Position numbers and translations under genes: made by a program. DNA of 13,888 nt from Trichodesmium sp. jk18x7bins.61 (GTDB taxonomy: Bacteria; Cyanobacteriota; Cyanobacteriia; Cyanobacteriales; Microcoleaceae). The DNA lies in assembly GCA_022822685.1 (NCBI GenBank), contig JAJEAQ010000608.1, positions 1 to 13,888 on the forward strand. Direction: 5' to 3'. The notes under the pieces were generated by a model. It did not search any database, was not told the DNA's origin, and was given only the letters and a program-made list of their open reading frames with translations. Positions 6,885-13,888 of the stretch are shown piece after piece; positions within the stretch are counted from its first letter, which is position 1, and each line of letters opens with the position of its first letter.

Positions 6885-7061
6885 TTAGAGTAGGTTGGGT
6901 TGAGCCATCCTTACCCAAATTATCAGAAAAGTAATCGGAATTAGACACCACCAATCAATCCAAACCAGACTCCAAATTGACACCATCAATATAGGTAATG
7001 TAGGAATTATAGTCAATCCACTCCAGGGATTAGCATGACACGCCCAAACCTCATCAGTCAT
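6885..7061 (-). pseudogene. Truncated DUF6653-like membrane protein
   Basis: A 58-codon frame that starts 32 bases after the mutS stop. Its N-terminus MTDEVWACHANPWSGLT is the hallmark opening (VWxRHANPWSxWTR) of the DUF6653 family. It is followed by a hydrophobic stretch LPILMVSIWSLVWIDWWCLI and a second one, PITFLIIW, which match the family's membrane segments. Family members are about 150-160 residues, so roughly the last two thirds are missing. After IIW the frame runs into AQPNLL and a stop at 6885-6887, at a GTTGGGTT-type repeat, and no continuation is found in the 200 bases beyond. The substitution of Cys for the usual Arg in the HANPWS motif region also fits decay. The function of the family is unknown to me. 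It has no ribosome binding site of its own and might be transcribed from mutS. Confidence 0.7.
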
Positions 7062-7093
7062 TTAAAAAAAATTAGTAATATTTCGTTCAAACG

Positions 7094-9799
7094 TCATAGC
7101 AAACTATCTCCAAAATCTTCACTAAAAATATCTAATTGTTCTACCCTGATTATTTCTTCCTCTTCCTTTTTCTTAATTCCTTTTCTTAACCCAATTGCTA
7201 TTTTACTATGTTTTTCAATTTGCTGCATCACTTGTCTAGCTCTGTGAATTACTGAATCTGGTAAACCTGCTAACCTTCCGGCTTCAATACCATAAGATTT
7301 ATCTGCTCCACCTGGTTGCACTTGGTGCAAAAATACTATTTTATCTGGCAACTCTTTCACAGTTACTTGATAATTAGCCACATTATCCAATATAGAAGCA
7401 AGTTCATTTAGTTCGTGATAGTGAGTAGCAAAAATTGTGCGGGATCTAATTTCTGTTGCTAGGTATTCTGCCACTGACCAAGCAATAGAAATTCCATCAA
7501 AAGTTGCTGTGCCTCGCCCAATTTCATCCAATAAAACTAGAGACTTTTCAGTGGCATGATTAAGAATATTTGCTGTTTCATTCATCTCTACCATAAACGT
7601 AGATTGACCAGTCGCTAAATCATCCACAGCTCCAACACGAGTAAAGATGCGATCGCTTATTCCTAAAGTTGCCGAACTGGCTGGCACAAAACTGCCAGTT
7701 TGTCCCATTAATTGAATCAATCCTACCTGCCTCAAATAACAACTTTTTCCACTAGCATTCGGACCAGTTAAAATAATTAAATTCGGCGCCGAATAAGGAG
7801 TAATTCCAGAACTATTTTCCTCTGCATTTTCACTACCTAATATGGCAGTATTCGGTACAAAAAAACCAGCAGGCAAATACTTCTCGACCACCGGATGACG
7901 ACCTTCAACAATCTTCAATTCCCGACTATCAACCATAGTAGGGCGGACATAATTTTGATAAACTGCCACTTCTGCCAAACCACATAAAACATCAAGAGCC
8001 GCCACAGTACGAGAAACATTTCTAATTTCTTCGGCGTGTTCCCCTACTTCACTTCTGAGACTGGCAAAAATATCATATTCCAGTTCATTCAAATCATCTC
8101 TTGCCGTCAAAATTCTGACTTCTCTTTCCTTTAATTCTTCAGTAATATAACGTTCTTCATTAGTCAAAGTTTGCTTGCGAGTATAATCGTTCGGAGCCAA
8201 ATCCTTCTTGGATTTAGAAATACTAATGTAATAACCAAAAGCCTTATTATAACCAACCTTTAAATTAGGAATTCCTGTCCTTTTTCTTTCCGTAACTTCC
8301 AAATTAGCAATCCATTGTTGGTCTTCTTCTGCTAACCTGCGCAGATCATCTAATTTTTCATTCACACCAGGGCGAATTAACCCTCCTTCCTTCAAATGTT
8401 GGGGAGGAGATTCTACTAAATGGGAGTGAATTTTTTCCCCCAATTCTTGTAGGATTGGTGGCAATTTTCGCAAAACTTTTAAATAGGGAGATTTTCCTTG
8501 ATCTGCTAAAACAGAAAGTTCGGGCAGTTTAGTTAAAGAATCAGCCAAAAAAACTAAATCTCTAGCATTAGCAGTACCTGCTCCAGTGCGGCCAGTTAGA
8601 CGTTCTAAATCGTAAATTTTGCGCAATATACTCTGGATATCTTGACGTAAATCACTATTAGCAATCATTTCTTCAATAGTGTCATGTCTAGCCCGAATCC
8701 CCTTCAAACTTAAAAGTGGTTGCTGCAACCAACGTCGTAAAGCACGCCCACCCATTGCAGTGCTAGTTTTGTCAAGTACCGATAACAAAGAGCCGTGATA
8801 AGTGCCATCTCGCACCGTTTGAGTAATTTCTAAATTCCTGCGAGTCTGGTGATCGATAATCAAAAAATCAGCCTGGGTATAGCTACGGAGACGTTGTAGG
8901 GGAACTTGGTTTTCTTTTTGAGTTTCTTCGAGATATTCCAGCAAACCACCAGCCGCCCTAACAGCAAGAGGGATTTGTTCGCATCCAATACCTTCCAAAG
9001 ATGTCAGTTTAAATTTTGCCAATAGCCGTTCCTTTGCCTCCCCTAGAGTAAAAGGTTGTTGCGATCGCAGAGAATAGCAGAAAGAATTGGGCAAAGATTC
9101 TGGCAGATGCTCTGATTTTTCTCCAGGCCGCAACATAAAACCAATATCAGGAGCATTAGTGGGAAACAACACTTCTGACGGTTGCAAACGCATCAATTCT
9201 TGAGTGAGTTTATCTAAACCTTGAGTTTGAGTAGTGAGAAATTCTCCAGTAGAGATATCAGTGTAAGCCAGCCCCCAATGATTTTTGGCTAAGACAACTG
9301 CAGCTAAGTAGTTATTGTAACGAGGCTTGAGCATTCCATCATCGGTGAGAGTGCCTGGGGTGAGAATGCGAGTAATTTCACGTTGTACTTGGCGATTTTC
9401 TTTTTTCGCGATCGCAGAATCTTCTACTTGATCGCAAACCACCACCGCATAACCTTTTTCAACTAACATAGCTGCATATTTTTCTACAGCATGATGAGGT
9501 ACTCCAGTCATCGGCACTTTACCAATTTCTTTCCCTCCATGTTTACTGGTTTGTACTAACTCTAATTCTTGCGCAATAGTAATAGCATCCTGAAAAAAAC
9601 ATTCAAAAAAGTCACCTACTCGAAATAATAAAAGAGCATGAGGATATTGTTTCTTTACTTCCACATAGCGCTGCATCATTTCTGATAGTTGGCTAGTGTC
9701 AATTTTGCTATAGTCTGCGTTAGGATTTAGAGATTTTTCTGCTTCATTTTCTTTGGCTTTTAAGTTTTTTGTGGTAGATGTAGATGCGGAATATTTCAT
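7094..9799 (-). CDS. mutS: DNA mismatch repair ATPase MutS
   Basis: An intact 901-residue MutS1, which finds mispaired bases and small loops after replication and starts strand-specific repair with MutL. The mismatch-reading FxE motif is F64-F65-E66 in GDFFECF, with the usual Tyr replaced by Phe. After the N-terminal mismatch-binding and connector domains come the lever and clamp region (about 300-600, with the core LDKTSTAMGGRALRRWL at its start). The ABC-type ATPase follows: Walker A GPNASGKS at 679-686, the signature region STFMVEMNETA, Walker B LLDEIGRG with D758 and E759, and the ATHYHEL switch. The C-terminus (HRARQVMQQIEKH, then a KKKEEEE stretch) carries the helix-turn-helix dimerisation part. 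Residues 1-30 are low complexity, so the true start could be later; the ATG at 9799 has no Shine-Dalgarno sequence. Length and motifs are normal for a cyanobacterial MutS. Confidence 0.97.
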   Translation of the reverse strand: MKYSASTSTTKNLKAKENEAEKSLNPNADYSKIDTSQLSEMMQRYVEVKKQYPHALLLFRVGDFFECFFQDAITIAQELELVQTSKHGGKEIGKVPMTGVPHHAVEKYAAMLVEKGYAVVVCDQVEDSAIAKKENRQVQREITRILTPGTLTDDGMLKPRYNNYLAAVVLAKNHWGLAYTDISTGEFLTTQTQGLDKLTQELMRLQPSEVLFPTNAPDIGFMLRPGEKSEHLPESLPNSFCYSLRSQQPFTLGEAKERLLAKFKLTSLEGIGCEQIPLAVRAAGGLLEYLEETQKENQVPLQRLRSYTQADFLIIDHQTRRNLEITQTVRDGTYHGSLLSVLDKTSTAMGGRALRRWLQQPLLSLKGIRARHDTIEEMIANSDLRQDIQSILRKIYDLERLTGRTGAGTANARDLVFLADSLTKLPELSVLADQGKSPYLKVLRKLPPILQELGEKIHSHLVESPPQHLKEGGLIRPGVNEKLDDLRRLAEEDQQWIANLEVTERKRTGIPNLKVGYNKAFGYYISISKSKKDLAPNDYTRKQTLTNEERYITEELKEREVRILTARDDLNELEYDIFASLRSEVGEHAEEIRNVSRTVAALDVLCGLAEVAVYQNYVRPTMVDSRELKIVEGRHPVVEKYLPAGFFVPNTAILGSENAEENSSGITPYSAPNLIILTGPNASGKSCYLRQVGLIQLMGQTGSFVPASSATLGISDRIFTRVGAVDDLATGQSTFMVEMNETANILNHATEKSLVLLDEIGRGTATFDGISIAWSVAEYLATEIRSRTIFATHYHELNELASILDNVANYQVTVKELPDKIVFLHQVQPGGADKSYGIEAGRLAGLPDSVIHRARQVMQQIEKHSKIAIGLRKGIKKKEEEEIIRVEQLDIFSEDFGDSLL

Positions 9800-10306
9800 A
9801 GATATAGATTCTTAATAGGTTATTTAATAATTTTAACTGCTCAGCGTGGATTGCATTTCGGCGGAAATCAATAAATAAGTTAATTCTCAGACCGGAATTG
9901 AGTAAAAATAAAATAATAACATAAATCTTTCCTTTCTATTTCAGTATATATTAAGTTCAATTCTCCTCACTAATTATTACTTGGTTGTCTTCAATTAAAA
10001 TAGGTCAAAATCCCATGAAAAATTGAGCAACTTCTATCTTACTTCTTCCTTCTTTTTAGATGATTGGAATTATCACAGCTTCAACAATTATGAGAAGTAG
10101 CATATTTTCTTCTAACACAGAGTTTTATAAATGACAACCTGATTATATCAAGATTATCGCAACATTTGAAATTCTACCAATTTCCTAAATGTTTGCTACA
10201 GCGTATATTAAAACTAGACAAGTGTTCAATTATTAAGATGAATTTTAAATAAGCTTAATATTTGTCCTCCCGACCATCTATCTATCTGTAACATTATTTA
10301 ATCGAC

Positions 10307-10318
10307 TTGGTATAGCTA
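10307..10318 (+). repeat. Left arm of a 12-base inverted repeat flanking the methyltransferase pseudogene
   Basis: TTGGTATAGCTA is exactly matched in inverted orientation by TAGCTATACCAA at 11502-11513. The two arms lie about 340 bases before and 8 bases after the methyltransferase pseudogene. The arm overlaps the palindrome TATAGCTATA (10311-10320). Confidence 0.55.
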
Positions 10319-10403
10319 TACTCGCTCCCATAGCATTCCCTAGGCAAGGAATAATAAATATATTTTTGGGTAGAGCTATCCTCAAAGAATCTACTAATAT
10401 CAT

Positions 10404-10418
10404 GTCAGCAACGCTGAC
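10404..10418. repeat. Short perfect hairpin
   Basis: GTCAGC (10404-10409), loop AAC, GCTGAC (10413-10418). It has no T tract and no adjacent gene that it would terminate. Confidence 0.5.
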
Positions 10419-10478
10419 TCAACTTAACCTACTGTACTAGAGACTGTTTGTGAAAGTCAACTTAAACTCTTGTGTAGG

Positions 10479-10539
10479 GTGGGTTAGGCGGGTATATCTC
10501 TTTGTATTCACCGAGGTTTTACTTTCCGCCGTCACCCAC
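10479..10539. repeat. GTGGGTTAGGCGG-type dispersed inverted repeat
   Basis: GTGGGTTAGGCGG (10479-10491) is nearly complementary to CCGCCGTCACCCAC (10526-10539), with a 34-base spacer. GTAGGGTGGGTTAGGC-type sequences facing a complementary partner are a familiar intergenic repeat of cyanobacteria, probably a non-autonomous mobile palindrome. Confidence 0.55.
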
Positions 10540-10644
10540 GAAATTCAGCAGTCTAGCTATCTTAATATTTGCTTTATCAACAGTCTATTATCATTGATTA
10601 CCCGAACATGATATAAGTTAAAAACTATTATTTGCTACCTTTTA

Positions 10645-11494
10645 ATGATGAATAACCAATTAAAGTTAGGTCAATATCAATAAAAATTAACTGATATTTA
10701 TAGCAGTATAAGTCGAAAATATGATGAAAGTCAGTGGCATACTAAAATTGCCCATCATCTACTTGAAGCTGCACAAATTCGACCTGGAGATCTAGTTTTA
10801 GATATTGCCACAGGTACTCATGTTGCCATTGAAGTAATTCAGTTAGTGGGTAATTATGGGTATGTTGTAGGGATAGATATATCTAGTGAAATGCTTGATC
10901 AAGCAAGGCAGAAGGTGACAGCATTAAATCTTAAAATATTGAATTTCAGTTAGCAGATGCAGAAAATATGGAATTTATTATTAACAGTTTTGATCGAATT
11001 TTATGTGTAATGCTCTTCCCCTGTTGATCTATCATCAAGCTACTTTATATCTTTGGTCTGCATTTTTGTCATACCTGGTGGTTTAATTGGTTTGCATAGT
11101 ATCACAGAAACAGGTTTTACAGGAAGAATTGTTGGGCAAAAAATATTAGGAAAACATGGTATTAATCTTGATTTTTTTACAGCTATCAGATACAGTAAGT
11201 ACTATGGAAAAATCTGAAGAGTTATTAATACAAGCAGACTTAGAAATAATTTCGATTCAGAAATAAAAACTATGGGAATTGTTTAAGTTTAGAAGATGCA
11301 AAAAAAGATGGAACTTAGTTAACTATCCTTCTCTAGGAAATCTTCCCAATCCACTGACAAAATTTTCTGCTGAGGAAATAGAACAAATGCAAGCTGAATT
11401 TGAGTCAGAATTAAAAGAGTAATTGCATCAAAAGGAATTTGGAATGATGGTACTACTTTTTCTGGTATTAAGTCGTAAACCAATCACTCAATAA
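10645..11494 (+). pseudogene. Class I SAM-dependent methyltransferase, heavily frameshifted
   Basis: The remnant spans a whole former gene of about 275 codons. It starts MMNNQLKLGQYQ (tandem ATGs at 10645 and 10648), then a TAA at 10681-10683, apparently from a CAA codon. YDESQWHTKIAHHLLEAAQI and LVLDIATGTHVAIEV follow. This is SAM-binding motif I, but one residue shorter than the family's DIATGTGHVAIE. VVGIDISSEMLDQARQKV is motif II. The rest is recognisable only by changing frame: FQLADAENMEF (from 10941), NALPLLIYHQATLYLW (11009), PGGLIGLHSITETGF (11074), LSDTVSTMEKSEELL (11183), GNCLSLEDAK (11274) and LVNYPSLGNLPNPLTKFSAE (11312), ending SRKPITQ at 11494. I count at least six frameshifts and two nonsense codons. 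The matches to a known cyanobacterial methyltransferase family are from memory; its substrate is unknown. Clearly non-functional. Confidence 0.88.
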
Positions 11495-11501
11495 CTAAAT
11501 G

Positions 11502-11513
11502 TAGCTATACCAA
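11502..11513 (+). repeat. Right arm of the 12-base inverted repeat flanking the methyltransferase pseudogene
   Basis: TAGCTATACCAA is the exact inverted match of 10307-10318 and begins eight bases after the methyltransferase stop. Confidence 0.55.
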
Positions 11514-11804
11514 CTAAATCCTGTCTGCTTGATTATTGTATATAAGAATCTCAGTTCGTAGTTGCACTTTAGTACCCCCATCATATAGGGCAAAAGTTTA
11601 ACTAACGCTCTCTATAGTTGGTATTTTATATCAATTTGCTCAATGTTTGTTACAACCATAATTTCAGGTATGAATGTGTAATATCATGTTCAGATACAGC
11701 AACCACCAGGACGGTTTTAGCTACGCTATATGAAATAGGATATTAATTTAAGACATACTCAATGGCATCTCGTAAGTAATCAAAATTTTCTAGATAGAAT
11801 TCCA

Positions 11805-11820
11805 TTCCGCTGAGGCGGAA
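11805..11820. repeat. TTCCGC-TGAG-GCGGAA hairpin
   Basis: A perfect six-base-pair stem with a four-base loop, inside a short minus-strand stretch of possible protein remnant. It has no T tract. Confidence 0.5.
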
Positions 11821-12007
11821 CGTAACTATAAAGTTTGGTCATGATTAGGCGATTCCGGGATGGATTGCGAGAACGAATCCCTATTTATAATACTACTTCT
11901 ATTCTATTAATTAACTGCTCTAGCGACTACTATAATTAGTAGCAACAGACTTCATTTCTAAAAGCCCTGTTTTATCCCTCCAATATCCCTTTCTATTTCC
12001 CGTTTTA

Positions 12008-12100
12008 TCCCCCCTACCCCCTTGTCAAGGGGGGGACTAGAGGATGTTGCGCTTTTTGTTTGATGGACGGGGGGGATTCCCTTTTCAAAGGGGTAGGAGT
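12008..12100. repeat. C-tract/G-tract dispersed palindromic repeat
   Basis: CCCCCTT (12017-12023) pairs with AAGGGGG (12027-12033). Fifty bases on, CCCTTT (12079-12084) pairs with AAAGGG (12087-12092). The flanking CCCCCCTACCCCC and GGGGTAGGAG are also roughly complementary, so the block can fold as one larger structure. This is the CCCCCTTNNNAAGGGGG intergenic repeat type seen in many cyanobacterial genomes. Confidence 0.65.
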
Positions 12101-12255
12101 CTATTTAGTGAATTAGCCCTGCTTTGAAAGGGAGTAGCCAAGTAAATCATCCTTTCTTCTCCTTCATAAAAGAAATTTAGCATTTTCTGCTATGATTTAC
12201 TTATAAATATTTAACTGAAAATAATATAACTCATATTTGCCCTCCCTAGAAAAAA

Positions 12256-12282
12256 CGAAAAAAGAGGCCTTTCGACCTCTCT
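12256..12282 (-). terminator. Intrinsic terminator of the apc locus
   Basis: On the minus strand, AGAGGTC (12280-12274), tetraloop GAAA, GGCCTCT (12269-12263) forms a seven-base-pair stem with one G-T pair, followed by TTTTTT (12263-12258). It begins about 30 bases after the apcC stop codon, the expected place for the end of the apc transcript, and has stayed intact although the genes have decayed. Confidence 0.8.
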
Positions 12283-12310
12283 TAAAATTATCATTTTAAG
12301 AAAAAATAAT

Positions 12311-12514
12311 TTAAAGTAATCCAGTATCTGTTCCTTGTCTACCAGTCGCTAACTGTACTTTAACAATTTTGCCACCCATTTTTGTAATTCTTTACTGTTC
12401 TTGAAACCAGTTATCATAAGAAGTTAGCTTAGTAAGATAGGTATTTTGCAGTTATCGCTGGGTGTGAATCCGAATTTGGCTAGGAACGTAAGCAGTAATC
12501 TTGGACATTCTCAT
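12311..12514 (-). pseudogene. apcC: apcC pseudogene (phycobilisome core linker), two in-frame TAA codons
   Basis: The frame reads as a complete ApcC, the 67-residue linker that caps and stabilises the allophycocyanin core cylinders of the phycobilisome. It has exactly the family's length from ATG (12514) to TAA (12311-12313) with no indel. Recognisable blocks are MRMSKITAYVPSQIRIHTQR, LQNTYLTKL, YDNWFQEQ, KMGGKIVKVQLATGRQ and GTDTGLL. Codons 21 (12454-12452) and 41 (12394-12392) are TAA, where the family has Glu (QRELQNTY) and Gln (EQQRI), each explained by one base change. Substitutions at normally fixed positions (Phe4 to Ser, Cys9 to Tyr, Arg17 to His) also fit relaxed selection. A good ribosome binding site and an intrinsic terminator flank it. 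A functional copy should exist elsewhere in the genome. Confidence 0.92.
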
Positions 12515-12522
12515 GGTAAAAG

Positions 12523-12530
12523 CCTCTCCT
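12523..12530 (-). promoter_or_regulatory. Preserved ribosome binding site of the apcC pseudogene
   Basis: The minus strand reads AGGAGAGG, eight bases before the ATG at 12514. It is a strong Shine-Dalgarno sequence, consistent with the very high expression of apc genes, and still intact. Confidence 0.75.
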
Positions 12531-12887
12531 AAATACTGATGAGGATTTATTTCTCCTTGGCATACTCCTGACGTTGAGCTGAGGCTACAAGTTAGAATTA
12601 TTTAACTTAAACAGACCTGATTTATTTCCTGACAGGGATGATGCCAGCCCTTTATATCAGTCAAAACCCTATTCTTTCAAATCTAAAAATAAATTAATTA
12701 CACGCTCGCTTCAAATCCGGAACCTTCTCACTTCCAAGGCTTGGAGCTAAAGAATCAACGCTAATTCGTTAAACCTATAGATAATGCTTATAAGCCTTTG
12801 GCAGTTTAATACTAGCTCCCAGATTCCCTGACTTCGTAAAACATCAATCAAGACAAAAGAAAAAATCAGCTCTTGATTACCTACTAA
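12531..12887 (-). other. Spacer between apcA and apcC remnants; apcB missing
   Basis: In cyanobacteria apcA, apcB and apcC normally follow each other. This 357-base stretch is shorter than an apcB gene (about 486 bases), and I could not read any allophycocyanin beta motif in any minus-strand frame. The last 30 or so residues of apcA are also not recognisable. The sequence nearest apcC looks like ordinary untranslated leader. A deletion covering the apcA 3' end and apcB is the simplest explanation. Confidence 0.6.
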
Positions 12888-13272
12888 TTAATTGCTAAAA
12901 CAGCTCCTATAGGGGTGCCCAAAGACTTTACATTCCACGAACACCTATAAGTCTAATCCCTCAATAAGAGTAACATCGTCAGCAACGATATTATAAATAG
13001 TCAAGCGCAAGTAATAATTTGTATCACGCAAACAAGCCCAGTCATGTCTTCGCCGTAGGCATTATCACCAGGAGAAACAACGTCAGGGTGCTTCTGAAAA
13101 AGCTGGTTCCCTACTTCCTTAACGATGGGCTCACGAGATTCACCATAATTTGAGCAATCCAAACACGACGCTCTCTAGAGCTTACAAAAGCTTTGATTCT
13201 ATCTAAATCACTAGAATTCAGATAACGAGTCTCAGCATCTGCATTAACGATTGATTTAGTGAATATACTTAT
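12888..13272 (-). pseudogene. apcA: apcA pseudogene (allophycocyanin alpha), start codon lost and four frameshifts
   Basis: About 128 of the 161 residues of allophycocyanin alpha, the core light-harvesting phycobiliprotein, can still be read. The expected ATG of the MSIVTKSIVNADAE start is ATA at 13272-13270: SIFTKSIVNADAETRYL follows, then DRIKAFVSSRERRVWIAQI. A frameshift near 13145 leads to GESREPIVKEVGNQLFQKHP and DVVSPGDNAYGEDMTG. A second near 13040 leads to ACLRDTNYYLRLTIYNIVAD, which keeps the codon for the chromophore-binding Cys. A third near 12951 gives IGVRGM, and a fourth (a Tyr codon TAC reduced to TA) gives KSLGTPIGAVLAIN. The C-terminus (the usual YFDYxIGAM end) is gone. It can only be a dead copy; the family assignment is secure because block order and spacing match ApcA throughout. 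It is not apcD or apcB, judged by the NADAE, SPGDNAYGE and KSLGTPI blocks. Confidence 0.92.
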
Positions 13273-13765
13273 ACTTTATTCCAACAGAGTTAAGGTAAAA
13301 GGTTACTGAAAAAAGGATTAGCTAGTAAGGGGCAAATATCCTCCAATATAATTACTTCCAGCAAGTATTTGGAGGCATTTTGTTCTCTTTCTCATTATTT
13401 CCTTAATAGTTTGCAGTATTTTGAGAGAATATCTAGGTTTTGGGGCCTCAAAACATCTGAAACCATGAGCAAATAACAAGTCATAAAATACCTTTGGCAA
13501 GAAATGCTCTTTTTATTTCATTTTCCTCCACATCTAAAGGTTATTACTGTAACTGTTCTAGATTGAAGGCTACTAACCACAGAAATGCAAAAAATAAACA
13601 AAAGATTAAATTAAATAATGAATTGGGAGCATAAGGGGTCAAAAATCAAAGAAATAAACATCGAGGGGTTAGAGGCGGAAAAAAGCCTCTGTGGAAAGAA
13701 GAACAAATCTTAAAAATTTGACCTACTAAAATGACTAAAATTTTCCTAATTTTTTAGGAAAAAAG
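13273..13765. other. Region upstream of the apcA remnant, no supported gene
   Basis: No apcE, the usual upstream neighbour, can be seen. A 60-codon minus-strand frame (13318-13500) is open but has no ribosome binding site or recognisable motif. The stretch would contain the old apcA leader and promoter. It holds small hairpins: GTTTTG/CAAAAC (13437-13442 with 13449-13454), AGAGGC/GCCTCT (13671-13676 with 13685-13690) and TTTTCCTAA/TTAGGAAAA (13741-13749 with 13754-13762). Confidence 0.55.
13741..13762. terminator. Possible bidirectional terminator-like hairpin
   Basis: TTTTCCTAA, loop TTTT, TTAGGAAAA forms a perfect nine-base-pair stem flanked by A and T runs on both sides. It directly borders the 19-base dispersed repeat. 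No gene ending here is seen inside the window, so the terminator role is uncertain. Confidence 0.4.
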
Positions 13766-13784
13766 ATAACCGGATTTAGTATCA
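13766..13784 (-). repeat. 19-base dispersed repeat, arm 2
   Basis: ATAACCGGATTTAGTATCA is the exact reverse complement of 2615-2633. The two copies enclose about 11 kb including dprA and mutS. The last 100 bases of the window after it show no gene. Confidence 0.7.
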
Positions 13785-13888
13785 CAAGAATTTTAATTAT
13801 TAAACGAAAATATCCTGATTTTAATTTGAGGCGGGGAATAAGTAAATATAAATTATTACCAATCTCGAAATCATGAACAAAAACATAG

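Larger units (their letters stand above)
9800..10644. other. 845-base gene-free spacer upstream of mutS
   Basis: I find no supported gene or tRNA here on either strand; every frame is closed by frequent stops. It is very AT-rich and contains at least three structured elements near its right end (10307-10318, 10404-10418 and 10479-10539, listed separately). The mutS promoter should lie near its left end but shows no clear consensus. Confidence 0.6.
11495..12255. other. 760-base gene-free, repeat-rich spacer
   Basis: No supported gene is present. It holds the right arm of a 12-base inverted repeat (11502-11513), the second copy of the AGTTGCACTTTAG repeat (about 11553-11576), a TTCCGC/GCGGAA hairpin (11805-11820) and a C/G-tract repeat (12008-12100). 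A short minus-strand stretch (11803 down to 11741) encodes EFYLENFDYLRDAIEYVLN and a stop. It has the look of the end of a real protein, but I cannot place it in a family. Confidence 0.55.

Noticed and set aside
7035..7247. A 70-codon plus-strand frame
   Set aside because: It is antisense to the mutS 3' end and the DUF6653 start; serine/isoleucine-rich shadow.
11800..11880. Possible group II intron fragment, considered because such introns are frequent in low-density cyanobacterial genomes
   Set aside because: No domain V consensus or intron-encoded reverse transcriptase motif is present.
12531..12887. Hidden apcB between apcA and apcC
   Set aside because: The space is too short and no allophycocyanin beta block could be read in any minus-strand frame.
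13318..13500. A 60-codon minus-strand frame upstream of apcA (MPKVFYDLLF)
   Set aside because: It lies in the expected apcA leader, has no ribosome binding site, no motif, and is short enough to be chance in AT-rich DNA.
1..13888. CRISPR array or tRNA/rRNA genes
   Set aside because: No regularly spaced direct repeats and no tRNA T-loop or acceptor-stem pattern were seen on either strand.

Overview
The window looks like chromosomal DNA of a filamentous, low-GC cyanobacterium. The signs are at least seven copies of the cyanobacterial HIP1 octamer GCGATCGC (near 1073, 2513, 3717, 5288, 7649, 9061 and 9418), remnants of the phycobilisome genes apcA and apcC, AT-rich gene-poor spacers, and an unusually high load of broken genes. 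Low coding density with many recent pseudogenes is known from Trichodesmium-like Oscillatoriales; naming that group is inference, not proof.

Layout. Bases 1-531 have no intact gene and probably hold the decayed right end of an IS200/IS605 (TnpB-type) element. An intact class II aldolase/adducin-family gene follows (532-1128, minus). Next come a frameshifted secreted conserved hypothetical (1216-1742, minus) and a decayed PIN-toxin/antitoxin-like pair (1979-2494, plus). dprA (2761-3942, minus) is intact. A von Willebrand factor A gene (4188-5225, plus) is broken by several lesions. It converges on a tightly packed three-gene minus-strand cassette of unknown function (5466-6688) whose first gene has a strong ribosome binding site. 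A truncated DUF6653-like gene (6885-7061, minus) lies just downstream of an intact mutS (7094-9799, minus).

The last 4 kb contain no intact gene that I can support. There is an 845-base gap with repeats, a SAM-dependent methyltransferase pseudogene with at least six frameshifts (10645-11494, plus), and a repeat-rich gap. A dead allophycocyanin locus on the minus strand ends the series: apcA has lost its start codon and has four frameshifts, apcB is missing between the two, and apcC is full length but carries two TAA stops. The apcC ribosome binding site and intrinsic terminator survive.

How the parts relate. dprA (uptake and RecA loading of transforming DNA) and mutS (mismatch repair) are intact housekeeping genes on the same strand, but are too far apart to be one operon. 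The accessory genes around them are mostly decaying. The only intact, unexplained multi-gene unit is the 5466-6688 cassette, which is the best candidate here for an undescribed system; its function cannot be read from the sequence.
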